NCBI GenBank assembly: GCA_011523705.1
Contig: WTGC01000047.1
Span: 1 to 47,541 of the forward strand
Source: Chloroflexota bacterium
GTDB lineage: Bacteria > Chloroflexota > Anaerolineae > Aggregatilineales > Phototrophicaceae
Length of the DNA: 47,541 bases
Reading direction: 5' to 3'
Positions 17,107 to 26,629 of the stretch are shown one piece after another; within the stretch, counting starts at the first letter, position 1; the number at the start of each line of letters is the position of its first letter. A program made the position numbers and the translations under genes. Under the pieces are notes generated by a model, which was not told where the DNA came from, did not search any database, and worked only from the letters and a program-made list of their open reading frames with translations.

Positions 17107-18195
17107 GTGGACGAGTTGGATGGCAGGTACGAGTCTGATATCGACTTGATGACCTACCTGGACGAGAACAAGGGTGAGAAGAACTCCGTGGAGCTCTTCT
17201 TCGACGAAGCCGATATTGAGCTATTTGAAGAGGCTTTTGAAGAAGACCTCGAACTCGACGAGGAAGAAGATGATCACGACCTCGGCGAGATAGCGTCAAG
17301 CGATACGGTCGGCTTATATCTCAAAGAAATGGCGCGCGTCCCTCTGTTGACCACAGAGGAAGAAGTGCAGTTGGCAATGCGCCAGGAAGCGGGCCAAAAA
17401 GCCGAAGGGCAGTTGCAACAGGCGCCCGATCACGAGCGCCGGGCGGAATGGCAGTTCCTGATTCAGGACGGCTTGAACGCGCGCGACCACCTCATCAAGG
17501 CGAATACGCGGCTGGTCGTCTCCATCGCCAAGAAATACATGTCGCGCGGCGTGCCCTTCCTCGACTTGATACAGGAAGGCAACCTCGGCCTGATGAAGGC
17601 GGTTGAAAAGTTCGACTACCACCGCGGATATCGCTTCAGCACCTACGCGACCTGGTGGATCCGACAGACGATCACGCGCGCAATCGCCGATCAGGGCCGC
17701 ACCATTCGCGTGCCGGTGCACATGACCGACCGCATCCGGCAGCTTTATCGGGTGGCGCGCGACCTGGAGCAGGAGACCGGCTGCAAACCGTCGGTGGAAG
17801 AAATCGCCGAGGTGATGGAGTGCGACCCGCGCAAGGTGCAGTGGATGCTGAAAGTCTCCTGGCGGCCCCTGAGCCTGGAGCATCCCGTTGGCAAAGATGA
17901 CGACAGCGAGCTGGGCAGCTTCATTGAGAACGATCGCGAGCCAAATCCATCCGACAGCGCTTATAGCAAGCTGCTGAAAGAAAAGATTGAAGAACTCCTG
18001 AATACCCTAACGCCGCGCGAAGCCCGTATCCTGCGCCTGCGCTTCGGCCTGCAAAACGGCCACTGCTATACGCTGGAAGAAGTTGGGCAGAAGTTCGGCT
18101 TGACGCGCGAGCGGATCCGGCAAATTGAGGGACGGGCGCTGCGGCGCTTGCGCCATCCACGTCGCAGCCGCAAACTGCGCGACTACCTGGATTAG
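17107..18195 (+). CDS. RNA polymerase sigma factor, RpoD/SigA group
   Basis: A primary-type sigma-70 factor of about 362 residues. Region 1.2 is [17 protein letters not shown], regions 2.1-2.4 include [20 protein letters not shown] and [20 protein letters not shown], region 3 follows ([20 protein letters not shown]), and region 4.2 is [20 protein letters not shown]. Ahead of region 1.2 lies a strongly acidic stretch ([18 protein letters not shown]) in place of a full region 1.1. The GTG at 17107 is chosen because AGGGG at 17095-17099 sits 7 bases upstream; an in-frame ATG at 17056 lies within a hairpin and would add 17 residues. It could be the housekeeping sigma or a close group 2 relative. 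It converges with the next gene, overlapping by 4 bases. Confidence 0.93.
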   Translation: MDELDGRYESDIDLMTYLDENKGEKNSVELFFDEADIELFEEAFEEDLELDEEEDDHDLGEIASSDTVGLYLKEMARVPLLTTEEEVQLAMRQEAGQKAEGQLQQAPDHERRAEWQFLIQDGLNARDHLIKANTRLVVSIAKKYMSRGVPFLDLIQEGNLGLMKAVEKFDYHRGYRFSTYATWWIRQTITRAIADQGRTIRVPVHMTDRIRQLYRVARDLEQETGCKPSVEEIAEVMECDPRKVQWMLKVSWRPLSLEHPVGKDDDSELGSFIENDREPNPSDSAYSKLLKEKIEELLNTLTPREARILRLRFGLQNGHCYTLEEVGQKFGLTRERIRQIEGRALRRLRHPRRSRKLRDYLD

Positions 18196-19202
18196 CGTAC
18201 CCGCAAGCCGCCCTCTCCCTGTGGGGGATTCCAAGCCTCAAGCAAAGTCTTTTCAAGCTCAGCTGGCAAGTCGGCTTGCTTCGGCCCGTCCGAGTTGGCG
18301 CGCGCCCAGGCATTGGTAGCGCGAATTGTCTGCGGCAGCGTGCGAAACCGCAGCCCGGCGGCGAGCGCGCGCTCGATGCTGAAGGTCATGAAACTTTCCG
18401 CCGCTTCGCTGTTGAGCCAAAGCGGCAATCCCATGAATTCATCGACGCCCTGCCGCCGCAAGAATTCGTCGCTGACGTGATGGAAGCGAACATCGCTGGC
18501 GAGCGCCTCTTGCGCAAGCGGCAGGAATTCACCGAATGTCAATCGCCCGGCCGGTCCGGTTACATTGAATACGCCCGATGTTCGCCTTTCGACCCCACGC
18601 AATACGAAATCGGCCAGATCGCGCGCGTCGATGAACTGCAGCGGCTGCTCCGCCGGCGGCGCGATGGCATCACCTCCCCGGGCGGCGCGCGTCACCCAAT
18701 AGGTGAATCGATTGGTCGGGTCATAGGCACCGACGATCAAGCCGGCGCGGATGATCAAAGCGCTTCGCGGAAACGCTTCCAGAACAGCAGCCTCACAGCC
18801 AACCTTGAGCGGACCATAAGATTCGGCGGTGACCTCTTCGCTTGAGCCGTCTTCCAATGCTAAGACGGCCGCCGTCTCATCACGATTCGGCTCGCCAGCG
18901 ACCGGGTACACCGACAGCGTCGAGATGAAGCAATAATGATCAACAGCCTCTCGCAGCGCAGCCGTCGATAGCCGGAGCTGCCGCGGCCGATAACCGCAAG
19001 TATCGATCACCGCATCCCAGCGCCGCCCATGCAAGCGATCCAGATCCTGCTCTCGGTCGCCCTGAATCGTTTCGATCTCAGGATAGGCATCGGGGCTGCT
19101 GAGGCCCCGGTTGAAGAGCGTGACGCGGTGATCACGCCGCAGCGCCGTATCAACGAGCGCGCGTCCCAGGAAAATCGTCCCGCCTATGATCAGAATCCGC
19201 AT
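18192..19202 (-). CDS. NAD-dependent epimerase/dehydratase-like protein
   Basis: An atypical or extended SDR of 336 residues. The glycine-rich start is [28 protein letters not shown] follows, and [16 protein letters not shown] holds the YxxxK pair. The GGTxFLG form is common in NAD-binding proteins near isoflavone-reductase and chloroplast-stem-loop-binding relatives. The substrate is unknown. The ATG at 19202 has GGAG 7 bases upstream; an in-frame TTG at 19217 would add five residues. Its stop overlaps the sigma-factor stop (TTAG). Confidence 0.82.
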   Translation of the reverse strand: MRILIIGGTIFLGRALVDTALRRDHRVTLFNRGLSSPDAYPEIETIQGDREQDLDRLHGRRWDAVIDTCGYRPRQLRLSTAALREAVDHYCFISTLSVYPVAGEPNRDETAAVLALEDGSSEEVTAESYGPLKVGCEAAVLEAFPRSALIIRAGLIVGAYDPTNRFTYWVTRAARGGDAIAPPAEQPLQFIDARDLADFVLRGVERRTSGVFNVTGPAGRLTFGEFLPLAQEALASDVRFHHVSDEFLRRQGVDEFMGLPLWLNSEAAESFMTFSIERALAAGLRFRTLPQTIRATNAWARANSDGPKQADLPAELEKTLLEAWNPPQGEGGLRVR

Positions 19203-19382
19203 GATTTTGCTCCGCAAATCCGCCTCACCAAGTGATGGAAACAGGCTCGCGACATTTCATGACACGCACCGGGCGCTGGCGCTCCAGAAAATGGCATACG
19301 ATACCTTACGACTATTGTACGGCTTGCGGACGCGCCGTCTACAGGCGATATGGCTTCACCGAACTATGCTAGAATCGCCATT

Positions 19383-20762
19383 ATGAACAGGACAGCCAGC
19401 CATCGCCAATCCGCCCTCATCTTAGCTGGATTCATGCTCTTGCTGCTCTCCTGCAACCTGGGTACAAGCGACAACGCGCCGCCGACATTGGCGCCCCTGC
19501 CGACACCAACGCCGCAAGCAACTCTCGGCTACGCGGAGGCGCGACCGGTCGTCCTGCCCGCCATTGGCGCGACGCCCCTCCCGCCGAGCGACGACGACGC
19601 CATGCGCCAGCTGCTGGACCAGGTCGAGTCCGACCGTTTGATGTCGCATGTTCGCAGCCTGCAAGATCTGCGGACACGGCATGTCAATTCGACGCAAACT
19701 TCCGCGGTGGAAGGCATCGGCGCGGCGCGGCGTTATATCAACGACCAATTCGAGATTTTCCGGGCAGCCTCGGGCGGGAAATTCTACACATTTGAGGTCG
19801 GCTTTTATGCATACACCGCGCCTGACGAAAGGACGTCGCAATACAATATTGTCGGCGCGATCAGCGGAACGGACCAGAATGCCGGCGCCATCATCGTCGG
19901 CGCGCATTATGACAGCATCGGCACGCCGCGCGATTCCGGCACGGCTTACGCGCCCGGCGCCAATGACAATGGCTCCGGGGTGGCGGCGGTGCTGGAAATG
20001 GCGCGCATTATGAGCGCCTCGCAATACAAAGCGACCATCATGTTCGTGCTGTTTGCCGCGGAAGAAGTCCAGCGGCAGGGCAGCATCGCTTTCGCCCGCT
20101 GGATCGCCGATGACAATCTCAACGTGACCGGCATGATCAACCTCGACACCATCGGCAATATTCACGATTTCAACGGCAATCGCGAAGATCGATACCTGCG
20201 CGTCTATTCCGAAGGACCCAACGAAAGCTCGGTTTCGCGGCGGCTGGCGCGGGAAGCCAACTTCCTCGGGCACAATTACGACCTCGCGATCGACCTGCAT
20301 GTGATGGATGCGGTTGATCGAGAGAATCGCTATGGCGATCATCAATCCTTCAGCGACTTGGGCTATCCGGCGATTCGTTTCATCAACGCCTTTGAAGAGA
20401 AGCGCAACGCCGACCCGACGGATACGATTGAATTCATCGAGCCGGATTACTTGCGCCGCTCCACGCAGGCGGCTCTGGCGCTCGTCACCGCCCTGGCCGA
20501 GGGACCAAGACCCCCGGCCAATATCGCCCTGCGCGAGCGCGAAGGCGGGAAGAAAGAGCTGGTCTGGGAACCGGTGGCAGAGGCCGCCGGTTATATCATC
20601 GCGCTGCGCCCGGCCGGCTCGCTGATCTACGCCGATCAGCTGCCCATCGATGAGACCAAGGTCGTCTGGGCTGGCTTTTCCGACTACGCCGCTATCGCCA
20701 TCGCCGCCCGCGACGCCCGCGGGCTGATCGGTCCCCTGTCCCAGGAGATCATCCCGCACTAG
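19383..20762 (+). CDS. M28-family metallopeptidase lipoprotein
   Basis: An exported aminopeptidase-like enzyme of 459 residues. A hydrophobic leader ends in the lipobox LLLLSC, followed by a Pro/Thr-rich spacer (LAPLPTPTPQA). The M28 zinc site is complete: the His and Asp in VGAHYDSIGTP, the bridging Asp in GANDNGSGVAAVLEMARI, the Glu pair in FAAEEVQRQGS, the Asp in MINLDTIGN and the late His in YGDHQSFSDLGYPAI. A small C-terminal domain (about 380-459) resembles a fibronectin III fold. It probably trims peptides at the outer face of the membrane. The ATG at 19383 is preferred over one at 19350 because the leader begins there. Confidence 0.9.
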   Translation: MNRTASHRQSALILAGFMLLLLSCNLGTSDNAPPTLAPLPTPTPQATLGYAEARPVVLPAIGATPLPPSDDDAMRQLLDQVESDRLMSHVRSLQDLRTRHVNSTQTSAVEGIGAARRYINDQFEIFRAASGGKFYTFEVGFYAYTAPDERTSQYNIVGAISGTDQNAGAIIVGAHYDSIGTPRDSGTAYAPGANDNGSGVAAVLEMARIMSASQYKATIMFVLFAAEEVQRQGSIAFARWIADDNLNVTGMINLDTIGNIHDFNGNREDRYLRVYSEGPNESSVSRRLAREANFLGHNYDLAIDLHVMDAVDRENRYGDHQSFSDLGYPAIRFINAFEEKRNADPTDTIEFIEPDYLRRSTQAALALVTALAEGPRPPANIALREREGGKKELVWEPVAEAAGYIIALRPAGSLIYADQLPIDETKVVWAGFSDYAAIAIAARDARGLIGPLSQEIIPH

Positions 20763-20856
20763 GACCAATTTTGGCGGCGCAAGCTAGCGCCTGTCGCGGC
20801 GGTTTGCTAAAGTGAAATTGCCGCTGCCCTGAGCGTAAAGGGATGATCGAGGAATA

Positions 20857-21981
20857 ATGCGCATCGTTCATATCATCAAAGTCACCCGCATTAGCGGCGC
20901 CGAGCGGCACCTGCTCTTCCTGTTGGACGGCTTGCGGCAGCGAAGCGTCGACGCCCAATTGATCATCCTCGTCGAACGCGGCCGGCCGATGGACGAGATG
21001 ATGGCCGCGGCGAACCAGCGCGACATCCCGGTCATGCGCTTGCCGATCGGGCGCGATTATGATTTGCCGCTGCTATGGCGTCTGCGGCGCGCGCTGCGCC
21101 AAATCAAACCCGATATCGTCCATACGCACCTGATCCATGCCGATCTCTTCGGCTGTTTTGCCGCCAAGCTCGCTGGCGTTCCCGCCATCGTCAGCAGCCG
21201 GCATCTCGATGATGCCTTCCGCTATCGAGCCCGCTGGCGCCGAATCCATCGCCGTCTCTGGCGCATGATCGACGCCGGCATCGCCATATCGGCGGCGATG
21301 AAACAGTTCGCCCTGGAGATTGAAGACGCGCCCGCCGACAAAATCACCGTTGTGCGCTATGGCATGGAATACCGCTGGCTCAGCGACGAAGACATCAACA
21401 GCGCCCGGCAGCGGCTGCGCGCCGAGTTGAAAGTGGGGGCGGATGCCCAATTGCTGGGCATGGCTTGCCGCCTGGTGGAGCAGAAAGGCATCCCCTACGC
21501 GTTGGAGGCGCTGCGCCGCATTCGCCGGGATTTCCCGCGCGCCCATTTGGCGATCGCCGGCGACGGCGAGAAAGCCGAAGAGCTGCGGCGCCTGGCAAGC
21601 AAGCTGGGCATTGCCGATCGCGTCTATTGGCTGGGCTGGCGGGCCGACGCGGCTGAACTGATGGCCGCCTTTGATGTTTTCTTGCTGCCGAGCTTGCGCG
21701 AGGGTTTCGGTCTTGTGCTGCTGGAAGCGATGTCGCGCCGCGTGCCGATTGTCGCCAGCCGCGTCGGCGCCATACCGGAGATCGTCGTAGACGGCGAAAC
21801 GGGCATCCTGGTCGAGCCGCGCAATGTCGATCAACTGGCGGCGGCGATGAAGCGCCTGCTTAAGGATCGCGCCCTGCGCAAGTATATGGGATTGTTGGGC
21901 GCCGCCCACCTGGAAGAGCGCTTCAGCGTCGACGGCATGGTAGAAGGCACGATCGCGGTATACGAAGGAGTTCTGCGCTAA
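20857..21981 (+). CDS. Glycosyltransferase family 4
   Basis: A 374-residue GT-B enzyme. The N-terminal acceptor domain begins MRIVHIIKVTRISGAERHL and contains KPDIVHTHLIHADLFG. The C-terminal donor domain has ACRLVEQKGIPYALEAL, LAIAGDGEKAEELRRLA and FLLPSLREGFGLVLLEAMS, the conserved E(x7)E motif. It probably builds a surface glycan or glycolipid. GAGG at 20849-20852 gives a Shine-Dalgarno. The TIR-FHA gene starts at the base after its stop, so the two are almost certainly cotranscribed and perhaps translationally coupled. Confidence 0.9.
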   Translation: MRIVHIIKVTRISGAERHLLFLLDGLRQRSVDAQLIILVERGRPMDEMMAAANQRDIPVMRLPIGRDYDLPLLWRLRRALRQIKPDIVHTHLIHADLFGCFAAKLAGVPAIVSSRHLDDAFRYRARWRRIHRRLWRMIDAGIAISAAMKQFALEIEDAPADKITVVRYGMEYRWLSDEDINSARQRLRAELKVGADAQLLGMACRLVEQKGIPYALEALRRIRRDFPRAHLAIAGDGEKAEELRRLASKLGIADRVYWLGWRADAAELMAAFDVFLLPSLREGFGLVLLEAMSRRVPIVASRVGAIPEIVVDGETGILVEPRNVDQLAAAMKRLLKDRALRKYMGLLGAAHLEERFSVDGMVEGTIAVYEGVLR

Positions 21982-22764
21982 GTGGATCCGCACAGGAAAA
22001 ATGTCTATCTGTCCTTTGCGCCGCAAGACGCTGAACGAGCGGAGGAATTGCGCCGGATTCTTATGGCGCAGGGCCATCGCCCCTGGATCGACCCCCAGCC
22101 CATCGCCGGGGCGAGCTGGCATTATGAGATGGATGCGGCGATAGAAGCGGCGGACGCGCTCATCGTTCTCGTGACCGCGGCCGCCGCCCATTCCATCTAC
22201 GTCACTTATGAGTGGGCGCTGGCTCTGGGCGCGGACGTGCCGATTTTCGCGATCATCTATGAAGGAGCGCCGGATCATCCGCGCTTGAACACGGTCAAGC
22301 GCTACGACGCGCGCAGCTTCAGTGATGAAAACCACTTCTGGGATCACTTCCTGGAGGATTTCAACCTCCAGATGGCGCGCGCCACTGCCGACCACCAGCC
22401 GATGGCGACTGCAGCCGATGAGGCTCCCGATATCGACAAGAGCGTGATGCCGACCGAACCGGGATACTGGCTCGTCATGCGGCGCGGACCGCTGCGGAAT
22501 CAGACCTATCAACTGGAAACGGCGCTGGTCAACATCGGGCGCGATCTCGCCAACGATATCGCCATCCGCGATGGGCAGGTCAGCCGCTATCATTTGCGCC
22601 TCTCCCTGCAGGGACAAGATTACTGCGTGGAAGACCTGGGCAGCACCAACGGCACACGCGTCAACGGCCAGCAGATCTCGCAGCGGACGCGCCTGAATAA
22701 TGGCGATATCATCGCCTTGGGCGATTCTATTCTGTTGACCTACGACCTGGTCTACCTGGAGTAG
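21982..22764 (+). CDS. TIR-FHA two-domain protein
   Basis: Residues 1-130 form a TIR-type domain: KNVYLSFAPQDAERAEEL, GHRPWIDPQPIAGASWHYEM and TYEWALALGADVPIF, in which Glu77 sits where TIR NADases carry their catalytic glutamate. After a spacer, residues 163-258 form a canonical FHA phosphothreonine-binding domain with G186-R187 (NIGRD), S201 and H204 (VSRYHL), and LGSTNGTRVNG. No membrane segment is seen. The predicted role is cytosolic signalling with NAD cleavage or scaffolding directed by a phospho-Thr partner; both are inference. The start is GTG at 21982, directly after the GT4 stop. It converges with the penicillin-binding protein gene. Confidence 0.87.
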   Translation: MDPHRKNVYLSFAPQDAERAEELRRILMAQGHRPWIDPQPIAGASWHYEMDAAIEAADALIVLVTAAAAHSIYVTYEWALALGADVPIFAIIYEGAPDHPRLNTVKRYDARSFSDENHFWDHFLEDFNLQMARATADHQPMATAADEAPDIDKSVMPTEPGYWLVMRRGPLRNQTYQLETALVNIGRDLANDIAIRDGQVSRYHLRLSLQGQDYCVEDLGSTNGTRVNGQQISQRTRLNNGDIIALGDSILLTYDLVYLE

Positions 22765-22774
22765 TCGACGGCGC

Positions 22775-22800
22775 GGGGCGACCCACCGGCTCGCCCGTAC
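22775..22800 (-). repeat. Short hairpin repeat, GGGCGAGCC family
   Basis: Read on the minus strand this is GTACGGGCGAGCCGGTGGGTCGCCCC, a near-perfect member of the hairpin family seen at 26460, 33445 and 45453 (one base differs in the right arm). It lies between the convergent TIR-FHA and penicillin-binding protein genes, where it could help end transcription. Confidence 0.7.
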
Positions 22801-22833
22801 AGCGGACAATATGCCTAACGGGGCGCAACAATG

Positions 22834-25800
22834 TCAGGGCACAATGAATATGACATCGGTGGCCTGCGCGATGCTGCCGCCTTGGACCAGCGCCAGCCGC
22901 AAAACATAATTGCCGGGCCGCAGCGCGTCGGCGTGCAAGGTTTCCAGCTGACCCTGAACGACCGAGTAGTGATGCGGGTTGCCCAGGGGCGTCCAATCGG
23001 CGAACTGCCCGCCGCGGATATAGAAGTGAAAATTCTCGGCCTGGCTCGGGTTAAATTGGGCGGTGCCGATGATCGGAATCACACCGCTGACCGTTTGGCC
23101 CGGGGCCGGCTGCTGAATCTGCAAAGCCGCGCCAACGCTGCCGATCGCCTGCATCGTGTAGACGCCGGGCCAGCAGTCGACCGTCGGCAGATAAGCCAAG
23201 CCGTTTTCGCGCGCATAGCGTTCGGCCTCGACGGCGTCATCATGTGATGTGGTTGGTCCGCCGAGGAAGACCAGGTTCAGCGCGCCGGCGGCGAGCGCTT
23301 CACCCGCCTCTTGCACCGGCACCCGGCAGTATTTGGGCGGAACCGGCGGTTTTTCACCGGGACCCACCTGAAATTGAATGCCGGCGGCGACTTCTGGCGG
23401 CAAGGGATAGGCGAGCGTCTGATAAACGCCGGGCGAGACTTCATTCAAGACCGATCCCTGCGTCGGGACCGGCGTCGGGTAGTGCTGCGCCAGCGGCGGA
23501 TAAACCAGCCCGCCCTGCCCATCGGGGACGCCGGCCGCTGAATTCAGCGTCCATTCGTTGATCGTGGCTTGGCAGCGCGTCGATAGCTCGGTCAAGAGGC
23601 GCACATCGCAGACTTGGCGCAGCGTCATGCCGCTGGGCGGAATGGGCTGATCGTTCAGCAGCTGCCCGTCGCTGGCGAAGGCGGCGAGCAGTCGATTGTC
23701 GGCGTAGATCCCGCTGAGCACGGTATTCCAGATCGGCGCGGCGCCGGTCAAACCGGAAGAATCGATCATCGGATCGCCATCGTTATTGCCCACCCAAACG
23801 CCGATGGCGACATTGCGCGTATAACCGATGGTCCAATTGTCCTTGACATCATCGGTGGTGCCAGTCTTGACCGCGGCGAAGATTCCCTCCGTCCGCAGCG
23901 GACTGTAAGCGCCCATCGCCTCCGAGCGCGCCTGATTGTCGCCCAGCATATCGCTGATGACATACGCGACGCGGGGATCGAGGACGCGAGCGGCAATGGC
24001 GCCCTGCAGAACGGTTCGCTCGTTGATCTGCCCGTCAGGACAACCGTCCTCATATTGATAGAGAATCTGATCATCGCTGTCAATCACGCAGAGGATGGAC
24101 GTCAGCGACACATAGTCGCCCTGATTGGCGAAGACGGCAAAGGCGTTGGTTAATTCGATCAGGCTGACTTCGCCGCCGCCCAAGGTCAGGGACAAGCCGT
24201 AATTGGAGGCGTCCTCGTCCAGCGTGCTGATGCCGAGCCGCCGCAGCAGGCTCAGCAGATAATCCACGCCAACCCGGCGCAGCGTCTGCACCGCCGGAAT
24301 GTTATAGCTGTTGGCGAGCGCCGCCCGCATCGTCATCGGTCCGTGGAAGGTGTTATCGTAGTTGCGCGGGGTATAAACCGGCAAGCCGGGGAGCGCGATT
24401 TGCGTGCGCGTATCCCAGAGGACATCCAGCGTGGACATGCCCCGCTCCAACGCCGCCGAATAGGTGAAGGGCTTGATGGTGCTGCCGGGCTGACGGAAAG
24501 CGGTGGTGACGTTCACGCTGCCGTCAATCGCTTCGTTGTTGTAATCGATGCTGCCGAGCATGGCGATAATCTCGCCGCTGGCCGGTTTGGTGACCACGAC
24601 CGCCGCGTTGCTGACGTTTTTCGCTTGCAGCCGCGCCACCTGCTCCCGGGCCGCCCGCTGCGCCAGGCGGTTCACATCCTGATCGAGCGTGGTGTAGACG
24701 CGCAGGCCGCCTCCGCTGATATCTTCCGGGCTATAGCCCAGTTGGCGCATCAGCCGCTCCAATTGCGCCTGGGCGTAGACGGTGAAGTGCGGCGCCACCA
24801 GCGATGTGTTTGCCGGCGCGAAGGACAGACCTTCCTGCAGCGCCTGCCGCGCCTGCTCCTGCGAGATGGAGCCCTCTTCGACCATTTCGCCCAGCACCTG
24901 CCGCCAGCGCTCATCGACAGCTGCTTGCACCGCCGGATCGGGATTGAGCGGATCCAGCCAGGCGGGCGCCTGCGGCAAGCCGGCCAGCATGGCCGCTTCC
25001 CCGACGCTTAGCTGATCGACATCTTTGCCGAAAAAGGTCTGCGACGCCGTCTGCACGCCATAAGCCAGGTTGCCGTAATAGATCTCGTTGAAATACATCT
25101 CGAGGATTTCTTCTTTGCTGCGGGATTGCGTCAGCACAATCGCCAGCAAAATCTCTTCGGCTTTGCGCGCGATGCTGCGTTCGGCGCGTTTCTCGAAGTC
25201 GAAGAAGATATTGCGTACCAGTTGCTGCGTGATGGTGCTGCCGCCGGGCGTGCGTTCGCGGTCGGCGGCGCCGATATAATTCAAAGCGGCCAGCGCCGTG
25301 TGACCAATATCAATGCCTATATTTTTGAAGAAGGAATCGTCTTCAATGGCGATGGTGGCATCAATTAGCGCCTTCGGGATACGCTCGTAGCTGACGCGCG
25401 TCCGCCGCCCTTCGCCAAATGCCTCGTAGAGTTCGTTGCCATAACGATCGTAGATGAAACTACTCTCGAAGCCGCGATAATTATCGACCTCGGCGATGCG
25501 AGCGGTCCACTCCGCCTCGACCTGCGGCAGAATGACCATCGCCGCGCCAGTTGTCAACAGAGTCAAGCCGCCACAGAAAGTCAACATCATGCCGATCAAC
25601 AGCCAGAGACAGCCGATGGGGAGGCCGAGGAAGCGCCGCCGGCGCGGTCGTTTGCGCGCCAGATTGATGGCCTCGCCGGCCGGTGCGGCCTGCAAGTGGG
25701 CCAGGGTGGGCGCTGGACTGCTGACCGCGGCGATACCGGGCAGCGTAGGCGCCGGATCATTGGATATCCGCGTTGGGCCGGTGGTGGGCGCGGGACCCTG

Positions 25801-26091
25801 GACGGCCTTGAAATCGGCTGGCGGCGTCTGGTTTATGTTGTTTTGGCGAGGAAGCGGCGCGGCGACCTGCCCATAAGCGGGCAAGGTGATCAATTCGCTG
25901 CGGGCGTCGCGCGGGGTCGTCTCCTCCAACTCCGAGACATGCGGCAGCGCAAAGGGCGCGTCTTCCGCACGCTCCACTTTGACCATCTCAGTGGTCATGG
26001 TATCGTCTTCCGCTCGCGGCATCTTCGGGGCTTGCTCAGTTATTTCGGGATCTTCGCTGTCCCCGCCGCGCGGCTTGCCGTCTGGGATCAT
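22834..26091 (-). CDS. Bifunctional class A penicillin-binding protein (PBP1A-like)
   Basis: This 1085-residue enzyme polymerises and cross-links peptidoglycan. A cytoplasmic tail (1-153) rich in Thr-Pro and Pro-Ala precedes an Arg-rich stop (KRPRRRRF) and a membrane helix (about 155-188). The GT51 transglycosylase has E250-D-D-S-F-F and TPGGSTITQQLVRNIFFD. The transpeptidase shows the nucleophile Ser in RQPGSTIKPFTY, the ANSYNIPAV triad and the KTG motif in AAVKTGTTDD. A C-terminal extension of about 250 residues with Pro-rich linkers ends in a beta-sandwich-like domain (IQQPAPGQTVSGVIPIIGT). AGGAAAGG upstream supports the ATG at 26091. The length exceeds typical PBP1A (about 750-850) because of both tails. 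Confidence 0.95.
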   Translation of the reverse strand: MIPDGKPRGGDSEDPEITEQAPKMPRAEDDTMTTEMVKVERAEDAPFALPHVSELEETTPRDARSELITLPAYGQVAAPLPRQNNINQTPPADFKAVQGPAPTTGPTRISNDPAPTLPGIAAVSSPAPTLAHLQAAPAGEAINLARKRPRRRRFLGLPIGCLWLLIGMMLTFCGGLTLLTTGAAMVILPQVEAEWTARIAEVDNYRGFESSFIYDRYGNELYEAFGEGRRTRVSYERIPKALIDATIAIEDDSFFKNIGIDIGHTALAALNYIGAADRERTPGGSTITQQLVRNIFFDFEKRAERSIARKAEEILLAIVLTQSRSKEEILEMYFNEIYYGNLAYGVQTASQTFFGKDVDQLSVGEAAMLAGLPQAPAWLDPLNPDPAVQAAVDERWRQVLGEMVEEGSISQEQARQALQEGLSFAPANTSLVAPHFTVYAQAQLERLMRQLGYSPEDISGGGLRVYTTLDQDVNRLAQRAAREQVARLQAKNVSNAAVVVTKPASGEIIAMLGSIDYNNEAIDGSVNVTTAFRQPGSTIKPFTYSAALERGMSTLDVLWDTRTQIALPGLPVYTPRNYDNTFHGPMTMRAALANSYNIPAVQTLRRVGVDYLLSLLRRLGISTLDEDASNYGLSLTLGGGEVSLIELTNAFAVFANQGDYVSLTSILCVIDSDDQILYQYEDGCPDGQINERTVLQGAIAARVLDPRVAYVISDMLGDNQARSEAMGAYSPLRTEGIFAAVKTGTTDDVKDNWTIGYTRNVAIGVWVGNNDGDPMIDSSGLTGAAPIWNTVLSGIYADNRLLAAFASDGQLLNDQPIPPSGMTLRQVCDVRLLTELSTRCQATINEWTLNSAAGVPDGQGGLVYPPLAQHYPTPVPTQGSVLNEVSPGVYQTLAYPLPPEVAAGIQFQVGPGEKPPVPPKYCRVPVQEAGEALAAGALNLVFLGGPTTSHDDAVEAERYARENGLAYLPTVDCWPGVYTMQAIGSVGAALQIQQPAPGQTVSGVIPIIGTAQFNPSQAENFHFYIRGGQFADWTPLGNPHHYSVVQGQLETLHADALRPGNYVLRLALVQGGSIAQATDVIFIVP

Positions 26092-26243
26092 GGCCTTTCC
26101 TGCGCTGCCCTTTCGCGTATTCTATCAGAATAAAACATACGCAGCCGACGCGCTCGCTGTCTCGCCACCGAGTGACCTACGCTGAATTGCCATCGGATAT
26201 GTAAGGCGCGTCCGTTCCTTGTTCGTGCCGCGGCGCTGTTTCT

Positions 26244-26398
26244 GCCCCTCACCCCCCGGCCCGCTCTCCCACAAGGGGAGAGGGGGAGCGAAGAAACTCG
26301 TAATTCGCGCATATAAGCCCCACCCTCTTAATGCGCCGCTTAGGCTGCGCAGACACTCACCGTCGATGCTGGCGGTCGGGAAGGGGATTGGGCTGGGA
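26244..26398 (+). repeat. Composite intergenic repeat, complete copy 1
   Basis: The element begins CCCCTCACCCCCCGGCCC and forms a hairpin through CTCTCCC-ACAAG-GGGAGAG. It passes through the shared block GCCCC-CCCTCTT-ATGCGCCGC (26317-26339), then AGACAC, and ends in a G-run (GGGAAGGGGATTGGGCTGGG). The same order occurs reversed at 36159-36291. The C-rich start and G-rich end resemble imperfect terminal inverted repeats. Confidence 0.7.
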
Positions 26399-26459
26399 AA
26401 TTGCTGGGGTACATTGCTCGGACAAATCCTAAATGCACAATTCCGGACAAGCCGTGTAG

Positions 26460-26480
26460 GGGCGAGCCGGTGGCTCGCCC
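26460..26480 (+). repeat. Short hairpin repeat, GGGCGAGCC family
   Basis: GGGCGAGCC-GGT-GGCTCGCCC is a perfect 9 bp stem with a 3-base loop, preceded by GTAG. Identical stems are at 33445-33465 and 45453-45473. Confidence 0.85.
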
Positions 26481-26629
26481 GTCGAATTCATAGACGTTTG
26501 AGCGCAGGCGGCTGAAGGTCTGTGTCTATGGGACTCACCTAGTCGCCTCTACGCTGCCTGCGGGGCGCGATATAGATATGGCAATGCTAGAATGCTAGAA
26601 TGGACGCATCAAGGCCCCGGAGAGGAAGC

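Larger units (their letters stand above)
26092..26629. other. Gene-free interval with several repeats
   Basis: About 540 bases between the divergent PBP and GT2 genes. It holds a complete composite repeat (26244-26398) and a short hairpin repeat (26460-26480). GGAGAGGAAGC just before 26630 is the GT2 ribosome site. The first 150 bases must hold the PBP promoter, but I see no clear hexamers. Confidence 0.6.

Noticed and set aside
19422..22809. Two long minus-strand open frames (about 448 and 578 codons) opposite the M28, GT4 and TIR-FHA genes
   Set aside because: They lack known motifs, and the plus-strand genes carry full catalytic signatures.
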